Shown here: positions 8,678 through 16,833 of the stretch, piece after piece
Numbering within the stretch: position 1 is the first letter of the stretch
Layout of the letters: every line of letters begins with the position of its first letter
Assembly: GCF_016735695.1 (NCBI RefSeq)
Contig: NZ_JAERQD010000028.1
Location: 1 to 64,000 of the forward strand
Source: Microvirga zambiensis WSM3693
Lineage (GTDB): Bacteria > Pseudomonadota > Alphaproteobacteria > Rhizobiales > Beijerinckiaceae
DNA length: 64,000 bases
Direction: 5' to 3'
The notes under the pieces: model-generated
What the model was told of the DNA's origin: nothing
The model's database searches: none
The model's input: only the letters and a program-made list of their open reading frames with translations
Made by a program: the position numbers and the translations under genes

Positions 8678-9796
8678 TTAGGACGAGGAGATCAAACTCT
8701 CCCATCCGACCCCGTGGAGATCCGAGATGGATAAAGGTGCGACCCGGGGCGCTGGAGCTTGGCCATCCAGCTGAGCCGGAAAGAGGGCTTGGACCCTGCC
8801 CTCCTTCTCCAGGAGCAATCCCCGCCCGCTTGCGGAGGCACGGTCAACGGCCTCTTCCAGGGTGTAGACGCGGGACATGCATAGATCGGGATCATCCAGC
8901 AAGGGCGCCAGCTCTGCTGCCGACAGGCCGAGCAGAAAGCTGCCAATCTCATGGGCAAGAGCCTGCTGCGGGACCGGGTCGGACAGCCGGGTAATCCAGG
9001 CCGGACGTCCAGCCCTCTCACAGAATTTTTCCCAGAATTTTGGCTCGAGCGCACAAAAGGCGACGTGGTAGCCTGCTCCAGTCAAATAGACGCGGTTGCG
9101 TGCAAGGCTATCGCTGGAGATGGAGTGGCCTCGGCGAGGGCTGGTCCCACTTACGGCATACTCGGCCAGTTCCCTGATCTGTAGTGGATGGACGCAGTCG
9201 GCCAGCGCCAGATCTATGTGGCAACCGCCTAGTCCGCGGTTGCGTCCGTGAAGGGCGCCGAGAATTGCTGTTGCCGCAAAGAAGCTGCCCGCGAGATCCG
9301 CAGGGGGCGGATCGAACAGGACCGGCTCGCTGCTCCCATTTCGGTCGAGCACTCCAGCCTCGGCGAGGTAGTTCCCGTCATGCCCGGCTCGGTTCGTTCG
9401 ATCTTGCCCGTATCCGCTTATGGAGCAATAGATGATATCGGGATTGCGTTCTCGAATAGCCGGATAGTCCAATCCCAGCTTTTTCATCACACCGGGCCTG
9501 TAACCCTCGATCATGACATCGGCTTTTGCCGCCAATTCGAGAAAGCAGGCTCTGCCATCCTCCGACTTGAGGTCGAGCAAGGCGATGAACTTGCCGGAGT
9601 TGACAGCCTCGTGGAAGGCCGGGGTGCCATCGGGAAAGCAAGCGCCGAAGCGCCTGGCTTCGTCTCCCGTAGGTGGCTCGATCTTCAGAACGCAGGCACC
9701 CATATCAGCGAGCAAGAGGCTCGCGAATGGGCCGGGGAGATACTGCGAGACATCAATGACCTTGAGGCCGCGCAGAAATGAACTGAGCTTCGACAT
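8678..9796 (-). CDS. CaiB/BaiF family (class III) CoA transferase
   Basis: About 372 residues. The N-terminus DVSQYLPGPFASLLLADMGA and the GFGACF...FHEAVNSGK region follow the family pattern, and the catalytic Asp appears in AGHDGNYLA. Class III CoA transferases move CoA between carboxylic acids; relatives include formyl-CoA transferase, carnitine CoA-transferase and alpha-methylacyl-CoA racemase. The ATG at 9796 is chosen because AGGA lies about 8 nt upstream; an upstream GTG at 9820 would add only eight residues. In this operon it probably makes or recycles the CoA ester of the imported acid. Confidence 0.88.
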   Translation of the reverse strand: MSKLSSFLRGLKVIDVSQYLPGPFASLLLADMGACVLKIEPPTGDEARRFGACFPDGTPAFHEAVNSGKFIALLDLKSEDGRACFLELAAKADVMIEGYRPGVMKKLGLDYPAIRERNPDIIYCSISGYGQDRTNRAGHDGNYLAEAGVLDRNGSSEPVLFDPPPADLAGSFFAATAILGALHGRNRGLGGCHIDLALADCVHPLQIRELAEYAVSGTSPRRGHSISSDSLARNRVYLTGAGYHVAFCALEPKFWEKFCERAGRPAWITRLSDPVPQQALAHEIGSFLLGLSAAELAPLLDDPDLCMSRVYTLEEAVDRASASGRGLLLEKEGRVQALFPAQLDGQAPAPRVAPLSISDLHGVGWESLISSS

Positions 9797-9841
9797 ATGC
9801 GTGTTCCTATCAAGACGCACGCGGCGCAGCAGGGGCCGACG

Positions 9842-10282
9842 TCAGTTCCGCTCACCCGCGGGCATCGGAACTTTCCATGTAGAGGTGGCGGATGCGGCGA
9901 TCCGGAGGGGCGCGTCATATAGCTTAGTCTGCAGGAAAGCGATGCTGCGGCCACGATGGACAAAGCTAGCTTCACATCGAGCCGTTCCCTTCCGCAGCGC
10001 ACGGACATACTGGATGTTTAGCTGTAGAGTCGAGCCACCTTGCCCGTAATGGTGCCGCAGGAGGTGCCCCATGGAAATATCCATCACCGTGGCGATGATG
10101 CCTCCATGTAGTGACCCCTGCGGGTTGAAAAGGAAGTCATGCACAGGAAATTCGATCACGCACCGCTCGTCAGGGTAGTCAATGTGGAGGTCGAGAAAAC
10201 GTGCAAGAAAGAAGACTCCGAATTCGGGCTCGTACGATGTTATCGCCCGATCGAAGGCTGCCCTTGCCAGATCTTCATCCAT
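9842..10282 (-). CDS. PaaI-family hotdog thioesterase
   Basis: About 146 residues with the single hotdog fold of PaaI-like acyl-CoA thioesterases. The motif NPQGSLHGGIIATVMDISMG carries the HGG and the catalytic Asp, followed by TLQLNIQYVRAL. The start at 10282 is chosen because AGGGTGAG lies just upstream and because the frame further upstream runs through a perfect 11-bp hairpin (10314-10340) that is unlikely to be coding. The enzyme would release CoA from stalled or end-product thioesters of the pathway. Confidence 0.85.
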   Translation of the reverse strand: MDEDLARAAFDRAITSYEPEFGVFFLARFLDLHIDYPDERCVIEFPVHDFLFNPQGSLHGGIIATVMDISMGHLLRHHYGQGGSTLQLNIQYVRALRKGTARCEASFVHRGRSIAFLQTKLYDAPLRIAASATSTWKVPMPAGERN

Positions 10283-10313
10283 AGTCTCACCCTGCGCTTT
10301 GTGCCACATTGGT

Positions 10314-10340
10314 TGTGCGCCCGTCTCCGACGGGCGCACA
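10314..10340 (-). terminator. Perfect 11-bp stem-loop before the thioesterase gene
   Basis: TGTGCGCCCGT at 10314-10324 and its exact reverse complement at 10330-10340 are separated by a 5-nt loop. No U-tract follows on either strand, so it is not a classical intrinsic terminator. It sits in the leader of the thioesterase gene and downstream of the flavin oxidoreductase, where it could slow transcription or protect a processed 3' end. Confidence 0.5.
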
Positions 10341-10378
10341 GGAATTGGTCAAATTCACGCGCCTAAAGGCCTAAAGAA

Positions 10379-10450
10379 CCACGGCTAGATCATTCATGGC
10401 TGGTGACGAGCATATAGCCGTGGCTTTGCGGTGGAGGGCAGGCACCCTCC
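10379..10450. other. Two further inverted repeats in the 10.3-10.5 kb gap
   Basis: CCACGGCTA at 10379-10387 pairs with TAGCCGTGG at 10415-10423 across a 27-nt loop, and GGAGGG at 10433-10438 pairs with CCCTCC at 10445-10450. With the 10314-10340 hairpin they make a hairpin-rich spacer between the flavin oxidoreductase and the thioesterase genes. They are probably transcript-end or mRNA-stability elements; the function is inferred from position only. Confidence 0.4.
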
Positions 10451-10478
10451 TGCAAGTCCACTTCTCAGAGTCTGGCCT

Positions 10479-11606
10479 TCACTCAAAGCCCGTAACTCGG
10501 TTCAACCGTTCGACAGCGTCAAGGTACTCTTCTGCTAGTGTTCGGACGACGTCCCGAGTTCGCCGGATTTCATGAAGCGAACCTACGATTTGGCCGACGG
10601 GATTGATCGTGACGTCTCTCGCTTTTTGGGGATACGCTTTGGCCCGAGACGTTGCCTCCGCTGCCACGAGGTCCTGTAGAGGGAGTGGAAGCGTGCCAGG
10701 AGATTCCCGCGAGTCCCATGCCTCCGTCCACTTGTTACGTAGCATGCGACAAGGCTTTCCCGTCAGGGAACGGGAGCGAACCGTATCCCTTGAACGAGCC
10801 GCTAAAAGTAACTCCTTCTGCACATCGGTTAGATCAGACTCGGTGGTCGTGAGCCAAAGCGATCCTGTCCATACACCTTCAGCCCCCATGCTGATCGCGG
10901 CTGCTATCTGTCGTCCATTTCCTATGCCTCCCGCGGCGAGTACCGGCTTTGGATGGACTAGATCTATAACCTCGGGCCAGAGCACCATCGAACCTATTTC
11001 GCCGGTGTGCCCGCCGCCCTCCGATCCCTGAGCAACAATGATGTCTACGCCCTGATCCGCGTGCTTCTTGGCTTGCAGTGCATCGCCACACAGACCTGCT
11101 ACCAAACGCCCGCTGGCTTTGATTTGCTGAACGAGATCTGGTGGTGGCGCGCCGAGTGCGTTGGCAATCAGTTTCACGTTCGGATGCCGGAGAGCAATCT
11201 CCACGTGCCGTCGCGCGGTTGCTGCTGTAGAACGCAGAAGATACTCGCCTTCGTGCTTGACCCCCTCCGGAAGCTCGGGAACGCCGCTCTCCGCCAAAAC
11301 CTTCTTGGCGAACTGTCGGTGTTCCTGAGGGATGCTATTGAACAGCTCCTGTCGGAGGGTTTCTGGATCTTTCTCAGCGCCGGGCACGTCGTGGGCTGGG
11401 ATGACAACATCGACGCCATAGGGTCGATCCCCAACCGCTTCGTCCAGCCGGTCGAGCTCCCGGGCAAACTGTTCGGGCGTAAATCCGACCGCGCCAAGCA
11501 CACCGAAGGCCCCTGCCTTGCTGGCTTCCACCACCACGTCCCGGCAGTGGCTGAAGGCAAATATCGGAAAGTCAATTCCAAGAGCTTTGCAAAGTTCAGT
11601 CTGCAT
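10479..11606 (-). CDS. NAD(P)H-dependent flavin oxidoreductase / nitronate monooxygenase family (copy A)
   Basis: A 375-residue FMN-binding TIM barrel of the 2-nitropropane dioxygenase/enoyl-reductase-like family. Visible motifs are IFAFSHCRDVVVEAS at the N-terminus, IIVAQGSEGGGHTGEIG (flavin/catalytic His loop), PVLAAGGIGNGRQIAAA (FMN phosphate site) and GVWTGSLWL. The start is set at the ATG at 11606 because similarity to the second copy (21829-22965) begins exactly there. This start overlaps the acyl-CoA ligase gene by 11 bp. The frame is open upstream, but that part lies within the ligase gene. In a CoA-ester operon a role in double-bond reduction or isomerisation is possible; nitronate oxidation is only the family name. 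Confidence 0.85.
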   Translation of the reverse strand: MQTELCKALGIDFPIFAFSHCRDVVVEASKAGAFGVLGAVGFTPEQFARELDRLDEAVGDRPYGVDVVIPAHDVPGAEKDPETLRQELFNSIPQEHRQFAKKVLAESGVPELPEGVKHEGEYLLRSTAATARRHVEIALRHPNVKLIANALGAPPPDLVQQIKASGRLVAGLCGDALQAKKHADQGVDIIVAQGSEGGGHTGEIGSMVLWPEVIDLVHPKPVLAAGGIGNGRQIAAAISMGAEGVWTGSLWLTTTESDLTDVQKELLLAARSRDTVRSRSLTGKPCRMLRNKWTEAWDSRESPGTLPLPLQDLVAAEATSRAKAYPQKARDVTINPVGQIVGSLHEIRRTRDVVRTLAEEYLDAVERLNRVTGFE

Positions 11607-13164
11607 GTTTTCTGGCCTCTGTCTTTTGAAGAATCTGAATGGCGAGTTCCCGCAACGCTTTCCGGCTTCTCTTCCCTGAAGCGGCGACAGGAATGTCCTC
11701 AAGAATGATGAGACGTTGGGGAACTTTGTATCGCGCGAGAGCGCCCTCGAGAAATGCAAGGAGCGTCTGCTCAGATACAATCTCGTTCTCTCGCAACACA
11801 GTAAGCGCGACAATCTGCTCGCCCTTCACCGGATCCGGTATTCCTACCACGGCAACATCTTTGACCGTAGGATGCTCAAGAAGCGCTGCTTCAATCTCCA
11901 AGGGAGAGATGTTCGCGCCGCCGCGGACAATCATGTCTGTTGAGCGACCTGCGAAGAAAAAGTATCCGTTCTCATCTTCGCGCAGAAGATCTCCAGTCCG
12001 AAGCCAGCCCTCCGGCGTCAATCGTTCCGCGGTCATGTCGGGCTCATTCAGGTACTCAGTCATGCACCCTGGGCTCTTGATGAGAGCTTGGCCGACTTCT
12101 CCTCTCCCTACCTCAACCCCGTTTGGATCAACCAGCTTGATTTGTGCCTCAGGAGCGACCCGCCGACCAAGGCTTCCTACCGGGGCATTCACATCGTGCT
12201 CCGGACTGGTAACCAAATGCGGGAAGCATTCGCTGAGTGCGTAACCTTCATAAAGTCTTTGACCGAAGTGCGCCTCGGCCGCTGCAACCATTGCCTCATT
12301 CCGGGGCTCTCCCCCAACAAACATCTTCTTCAAACTGCTCGTTTGGAACTGCTCTCGCTGCAAAACGTCAAGTAACATGCCGTACATCGACATTGATCCG
12401 GCAAATGTTGTAATTCTATGCTTTTCGATTGCAGCAAGAGCACGAACCGGATTGAAGCTCTTGTCCAGGAAAAGCGTTGCTCCGGAAGCGAGAGCAGACA
12501 TGCTCATGACGGTAAGGCCCCAGGCCCAGGCGAGCGACAGGGGCACATAAACTCGATCGCCAGCCTCGAAATTCCATCCCCTCACATAGTTCTGCACACT
12601 CCATGTATCCGCCCCGTGCGATCGCAGAACGGGCTTCGGCATCGAGGTCGTTCCGGAGGTATAGAGGATTGTTAGCGGGGTCCCGCTCGGCAGGTCTTCG
12701 GACGTAACCTGCTGCTGCTCGGGAAATCCGTCGAGAAATGAGCCCACTTCAGGGCGCTCTAGTAAAGGGTCAAAGGAAACAAGCTTAGGAGAAACGTCTG
12801 ACTGCTGTATCGCTTCGGTCAGGATATCGATCGTAGCAGCATCGACGAAGGCAACCTTTGGCCTGGACGACTGGAGGACATAACCCACTTCACGAGCACG
12901 GAAGGAAGCATGCACTGGTGTGAACACTACCCCAATCTGGGCACAGGCCAAGTGCAGGAATATGTGCTCCGCACGGTTAGCCGCAAAGACGATAAGGCTG
13001 TCCCCGCTGCGAAGACCCAGCTGACGCAGCCATGCGGCGGTCCGCGATGACTCCCGCATCATTTGCGCATATGTGAACTCGCGCGCATCGTCGACGATAG
13101 CAAGGCATTCCGGGTGCGTTGCAGCCGATTGAGCAAATAGTTGAAAGTAGTTCAAGTACCTCAT
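11596..13164 (-). CDS. AMP-dependent acyl-CoA synthetase/ligase
   Basis: A 522-residue ANL-superfamily ligase. The P-loop reads YTSGTTSMPKPV (Pro where most members have Gly after the Lys), then YALSE (A5), GWLRTGDL (A7), GRSTDMIVRGGANISPLEIE (A8) and the C-terminal catalytic Lys in SGKRSRK (A10). It would activate a carboxylic acid to its CoA thioester. It is followed directly by the flavin oxidoreductase with an 11-bp overlap and preceded by the TRAP binding-protein gene, so uptake and activation are encoded side by side. Confidence 0.9.
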   Translation of the reverse strand: MRYLNYFQLFAQSAATHPECLAIVDDAREFTYAQMMRESSRTAAWLRQLGLRSGDSLIVFAANRAEHIFLHLACAQIGVVFTPVHASFRAREVGYVLQSSRPKVAFVDAATIDILTEAIQQSDVSPKLVSFDPLLERPEVGSFLDGFPEQQQVTSEDLPSGTPLTILYTSGTTSMPKPVLRSHGADTWSVQNYVRGWNFEAGDRVYVPLSLAWAWGLTVMSMSALASGATLFLDKSFNPVRALAAIEKHRITTFAGSMSMYGMLLDVLQREQFQTSSLKKMFVGGEPRNEAMVAAAEAHFGQRLYEGYALSECFPHLVTSPEHDVNAPVGSLGRRVAPEAQIKLVDPNGVEVGRGEVGQALIKSPGCMTEYLNEPDMTAERLTPEGWLRTGDLLREDENGYFFFAGRSTDMIVRGGANISPLEIEAALLEHPTVKDVAVVGIPDPVKGEQIVALTVLRENEIVSEQTLLAFLEGALARYKVPQRLIILEDIPVAASGKRSRKALRELAIQILQKTEARKHAD

Positions 13165-13191
13165 CCCTTTGGAGGAACTTACGTTGGAAGG

Positions 13192-13214
13192 AACTCGCCG
13201 CTTTTCGAGGCGAG
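13192..13214 (-). terminator. Short hairpin between the TRAP binding-protein and ligase genes
   Basis: CTCGCC at 13194-13199 and GGCGAG at 13209-13214 form a short stem with a loop of 9 nt that contains a T-run. It lies just downstream of the dctP stop on the minus strand. It could set the relative level of dctP and the ligase. The stem is short and no U-tract follows, so this is tentative. Confidence 0.25.
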
Positions 13215-13238
13215 CTCCGGTGCAGCTTATGCGTCCCG

Positions 13239-14234
13239 TCAGGGTCCGGCAAAGCTCTTGCGAATTGCACCAAGGTCTGAAGTTAATCCCTTGGTTGATT
13301 CCACCACCTTCCAGTATTCCTCAAGCCATAAGCTCTGGAACTTCTGTCCGGCCTCAGGAGACAATTGCACAATAGTCATGCCGTTCTTGCGGTATTTGTC
13401 CGCCGCCTCTCGCTCGAGCGTTGCAATTTGCTTCTCAAGGGCAGCCTCATATTTCGGTGCCACATCCCGAAGGGCCGCCTTTTCTTCATCAGAGAGCGAA
13501 TTGTACTTTTTGAGGTTCATGGAGACGATAGTGCTGCCTTTCTGCATTGGAGGCAGTACGATGTACTTCAAGAACTTGTCCCACCCAAGTGTATCTACCC
13601 CGAGGATATTAAAGCCTGTTCCATCAATAAGGCCACGCTCGAGTCCCGTATACACGTCGCCCGGCGGCATGGTGATAGGGGTGCCTCCCAAGGCCTTAAA
13701 AAGTGGCGTATAGGTGATGGCAGTTCTCAGACGGTGCCCCGTCAGGTCTGGAAGGCCGTCTTCACGAAGAGCAATCTTCCTCGATGAAAAGGTCGTCAAT
13801 CCTGCAGCGCCATCCGCGAAGGCAATGAATTTCGCATTCATCTTCTCATTGAGAGGCTTATCGTAGATTTCTACTCCGCCGCGTCGACGCACTTCGTCCG
13901 CTGGCAGCAGCTTGGCAGCGAACGCCCAAGCCTCCGGAAAGCGTCCGGCATAATAGGAAGGCGGGCAAAACAGCACATCGAACAGGCCATTGGAGAGGGC
14001 CGTCCCCGATTCCGTTGCAGGGATTACCTCCGGACCGCCGATGGGTTGGATTTGGACGACGCCTCCGCCGGTTTCATTGACCATTTTAAGAAACAGCTTG
14101 TAGTCGACTTCCTGCGGCGCATTCGACGGGTAGCAGGTTAATGCTCGCAGCGTTACCTTGGCTTGCGCAGAACTGGCAATTAGCGATGCCGACAGAATGG
14201 CGCAGACTGAGAGCAAACAACTTGATTTCTTCAT
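13239..14234 (-). CDS. dctP: TRAP transporter substrate-binding protein (DctP family)
   Basis: A 331-residue periplasmic binding protein with a Sec signal peptide (MKKSSCLLS, hydrophobic core, cleavage near SSAQA). DctP-type features include GGPEVIPATE, LSNGLFDVLFCPPSYY, the conserved-position Arg strand DLTGHRLRTA and MPPGDVYTGLERGLIDG. The ATG at 14234 is preceded by GAGGGAT, and the signal peptide begins there; the longer open frame upstream is not used. It is the likely partner of DctQ and DctM at 3.8-5.7 kb. Confidence 0.88.
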   Translation of the reverse strand: MKKSSCLLSVCAILSASLIASSAQAKVTLRALTCYPSNAPQEVDYKLFLKMVNETGGGVVQIQPIGGPEVIPATESGTALSNGLFDVLFCPPSYYAGRFPEAWAFAAKLLPADEVRRRGGVEIYDKPLNEKMNAKFIAFADGAAGLTTFSSRKIALREDGLPDLTGHRLRTAITYTPLFKALGGTPITMPPGDVYTGLERGLIDGTGFNILGVDTLGWDKFLKYIVLPPMQKGSTIVSMNLKKYNSLSDEEKAALRDVAPKYEAALEKQIATLEREAADKYRKNGMTIVQLSPEAGQKFQSLWLEEYWKVVESTKGLTSDLGAIRKSFAGP

Positions 14235-14319
14235 TTTATCCCTCTTTGCTTTTGCGGAGCGACCATTCGAGTCTGCGGTCGCTTTCCAAGTTAAACAAGT
14301 CCAGCACGCAGCAGTATGA

Positions 14320-15114
14320 TCAAGCCGTGGCACCGGCGTCTACGAAGACTGTAGATCCTGTGACAAGTGAAGCCATGTCACTGACGCAGAAGAGTGCAGC
14401 GTTTGCAACGTCGTCGGGTTGCGCAATGCGGCCGAGTGGCAGTCCGTTGGCTACAGATACTTCGAGATTCTCTACATCGCGCCCCCCCGATTCCTTTCGC
14501 TCTGTAAGGCCGGGCGTCACGACGAGCGTAGGCGCGACGGCCAGAACGCGGATCCCACGAGGGCCCAATTCTACAGCGAGGCTTCGTGTCAATCCGAGCG
14601 CGCCGTGCTTACTTGCTACGTAATGTGCGAGCCCAGGGCGCCCCCGGCAGCTCGACACCGACGCGATATTGAGTATCACTCTTCCAGGCATTGCTTCGGA
14701 GCGGATCATGCGGCGCGCTGCCTCACGAGCGCCAAGGAACGTGCCACGAAGATTGACGTCGTTTACGAGATCCCACTCTGCAGCGTCCATGTCTACCAGA
14801 TGACGAATTGGGTAAATGCCAGCGTTGTTCACCCAAATTGCGATGGGCCCAAGGGTTGCCTCGACTTGATCCGCAAAGGAGACTACTGACTTCTCGTCTC
14901 TGACATCGAGAGCCAAGCCGATCGCGTGCTCCCCTAACTCAGTTGCAAGGGTCTCAGCTGCTTGTTGCGCCGAGGCTCCGCTCAAATCACCGAGAGCGAT
15001 CTTGGCTCCAGCCTGGGCTAGCCGTCGTGCAATTGCGAGCCCGATACCTTGCGCGCCGCCAGTAATAGCTGCAACTCGTCCGTCGAGACGAAGCAGTCGC
15101 TCAATGTCACTCAT
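14320..15114 (-). CDS. Short-chain dehydrogenase/reductase (SDR)
   Basis: A 264-residue classical SDR. The cofactor motif TGGAQGIG lies at about residue 18, Asp in GDLSG at the end of strand 2 favours NAD(H), and NNAG, a Ser in NIASVSS and the catalytic YVASK follow. The C-terminal MASLVTGSTVFVDAG is typical. It is the first gene of the minus-strand catabolic group and probably oxidises a hydroxy intermediate. It lies 85 bp upstream of the dctP start. Confidence 0.9.
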   Translation of the reverse strand: MSDIERLLRLDGRVAAITGGAQGIGLAIARRLAQAGAKIALGDLSGASAQQAAETLATELGEHAIGLALDVRDEKSVVSFADQVEATLGPIAIWVNNAGIYPIRHLVDMDAAEWDLVNDVNLRGTFLGAREAARRMIRSEAMPGRVILNIASVSSCRGRPGLAHYVASKHGALGLTRSLAVELGPRGIRVLAVAPTLVVTPGLTERKESGGRDVENLEVSVANGLPLGRIAQPDDVANAALFCVSDMASLVTGSTVFVDAGATA

Positions 15115-15811
15115 GGCCTGTGCCCGACTTATCAGTCACATCCCTTCTGCTAGACTCCGTGGAGCTAGAGGCCGGCCTTACATAGCTGGCCATTGTAGTT
15201 GTCTCATGGATCGTGCAAACGGAGACCAAACAGCTAAATGTTCTCATCTCATCCCTCTGGTTCGGGGAGCGCCCTCGCAGTAATCATCCTACGAGCCAGT
15301 CCCGCCTTATATTAGATTTTTCGTATCTGAGCTTAGGTAGCAGATAGTGTATTTGTCTTAGTGCGGGCGATCGCCTGGGACACGGCGAGGTGCTCACATC
15401 GTCACTATCCGGTCCTACATTCCTAAGCAGCGCTAAGTTAGGGTATTCCAATGCTAATGCTGGCTGTTTCTGGCGAAAGGCAGGTTCGACGCGAAGGAGG
15501 TAGACAGCACCTGCGCGCCGAAGCCGTGAGTGCTCCCAATTGAGTTGAGGCCGGCTGAGCAGTATCCACTGATATCCGGGGAATGAGCCGGTTCCTTCGA
15601 CAGGTACGCACAAACGGGCTCGAAAAAAGCCTTTATTACGTTGCATCCTCCAACCAGCAGCCTGATCCACTTCGTATCGGGCGTCTAGGTCCGCCTTTGG
15701 AATGGTGAGGTGATGGGAAGCATCGTGAGGAAAGGGTCAAGTTAGCCGTATACATGAGCCGTGGATTTACCACGGAAGAATCAGCGCTAGCTCGCCTCCG
15801 GGCTCAAGCGG
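15115..15811. other. Intergenic region upstream of the catabolic operon
   Basis: I see no coding sequence with family similarity here. The stretch next to 15115 must hold the promoter of the minus-strand operon, but no boxes stand out. The short open frames present have no recognisable protein features. Confidence 0.4.
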
Positions 15812-15969
15812 GCGATCACCGCCAAAGTCCTCTGGAACACGGTTTATCTCAGTCAAGTTGTTGAATAACTCCGCTCTAGTGGCGAGTGCCTACCCGGTAA
15901 TCTCCTGGCTCATATCGCACTGCTTGGCTAAGAATACGTCAGCTTCGAAGAAGATTATTTCCGGCCAAC
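15812..15969 (+). pseudogene. Remnant of a Tn3-family transposase C-terminus
   Basis: One frame of the plus strand reads KVLWNTVYLSQVVE, stop, LRSSGECLPGNLLAHIALLG, stop, EYVSFEEDYF. This matches the conserved C-terminal region of Tn3-family TnpA proteins, which have VLWNTVYL, then ...LLAHLSPLGWEHI.LTGDY. Two in-frame stops and the loss of everything upstream make it a dead fragment. It marks past activity of a Tn3-type transposon at this operon boundary. Confidence 0.55.
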
Positions 15970-16057
15970 CAAGGCCGGCTAGTGATTAAAATCTAACACT
16001 TGGTACCCACGTTTGACACCAGCTACGATGGTCCTGCACGCCTCTAGGGAGACCGTC

Positions 16058-16539
16058 ATGGCTGACCCTTTCGATAGCCGCGCAGACACCTTGCAGCACA
16101 TTCTTGAGGTCCGTGTTAATCTGGATACGTTTGTGACCGAAATGCTGAGACGCGGGCAGGTCCATGACGCCAGCAAGTTCGATGCGGCGGAAAAGCCAGC
16201 CTTCGATGAAGCCACTCCGCTCCTGCGCGGGGTTTCCTATGGCTCTCCCGCTTATGCTGAAGTCTTGGGCCGGCGTTCGACCACCACTACCGCTGCAACT
16301 CTCATCATCCCGAACACTATGGCTCGCAAGGCATCGCGGGAATGGACCTGTTTGATTTGGTCGAGATGGTTTGCGACTGGATGGCGGTAGCCAAGCGGAA
16401 CCCTGAGGATGGAGTGAAGCTTGCCTACAATGTCGAACTTTTTGGCATTCAGGATCAACTCGCGGCCATCATTGCAAACACCCTTGCTCGCTGGCCCAAG
16501 CCGCGTCCCGACGAGCCAAGGTCGGACTCTTCTGTATGA
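16058..16539 (+). pseudogene. DUF5662 family protein gene with a one-base frameshift
   Basis: The first frame begins MADPFDSRADTLQHILEVR and runs through VHDASKF...PAFDEATP, the start of DUF5662 proteins. Near 16270 the frame is lost, and the +2 frame continues with DHHYRCNSHHPEHYGSQG and then MDLFDLVEMVCDW to a TGA at 16537-16539. A single missing base in the GGC(C)CGG stretch explains it. AGGGA lies 7 nt upstream of the ATG. The family has no established function; conserved His and Asp residues are reminiscent of HD-like proteins. A sequencing error is an alternative to true inactivation. Confidence 0.65.
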
Positions 16540-16833
16540 TTTTATCTACTAGGCACTTCCATGCGCTCTGGAATCCTCGCTCCGCCTGCCTCCGAAGTGG
16601 CGTAGTGTCGGATGCCGGAAAGATTCTGCGATGCCCGATCAGGGCGCAACCGTCGAGCCAACGAGAAGACAAGACATCAGCCAATAGCGGGCGTGGCGGC
16701 CCGACGGGTTTGCCAGAAGTGGAACCCCACGAAGGCGATTGAGCGAACGAAGCCGATCTCCTCGGTGACCGGGATCGCCGCAAAGACGCAACCGCAATCT
16801 TTGATTGATCAAGTAATCAGGTTATTCACTCCG

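Noticed and set aside
11607..11813. N-terminal extension of flavin oxidoreductase copy A
   Set aside because: It lies within the ligase gene, has no similarity to copy B and is Arg/Ser-rich.
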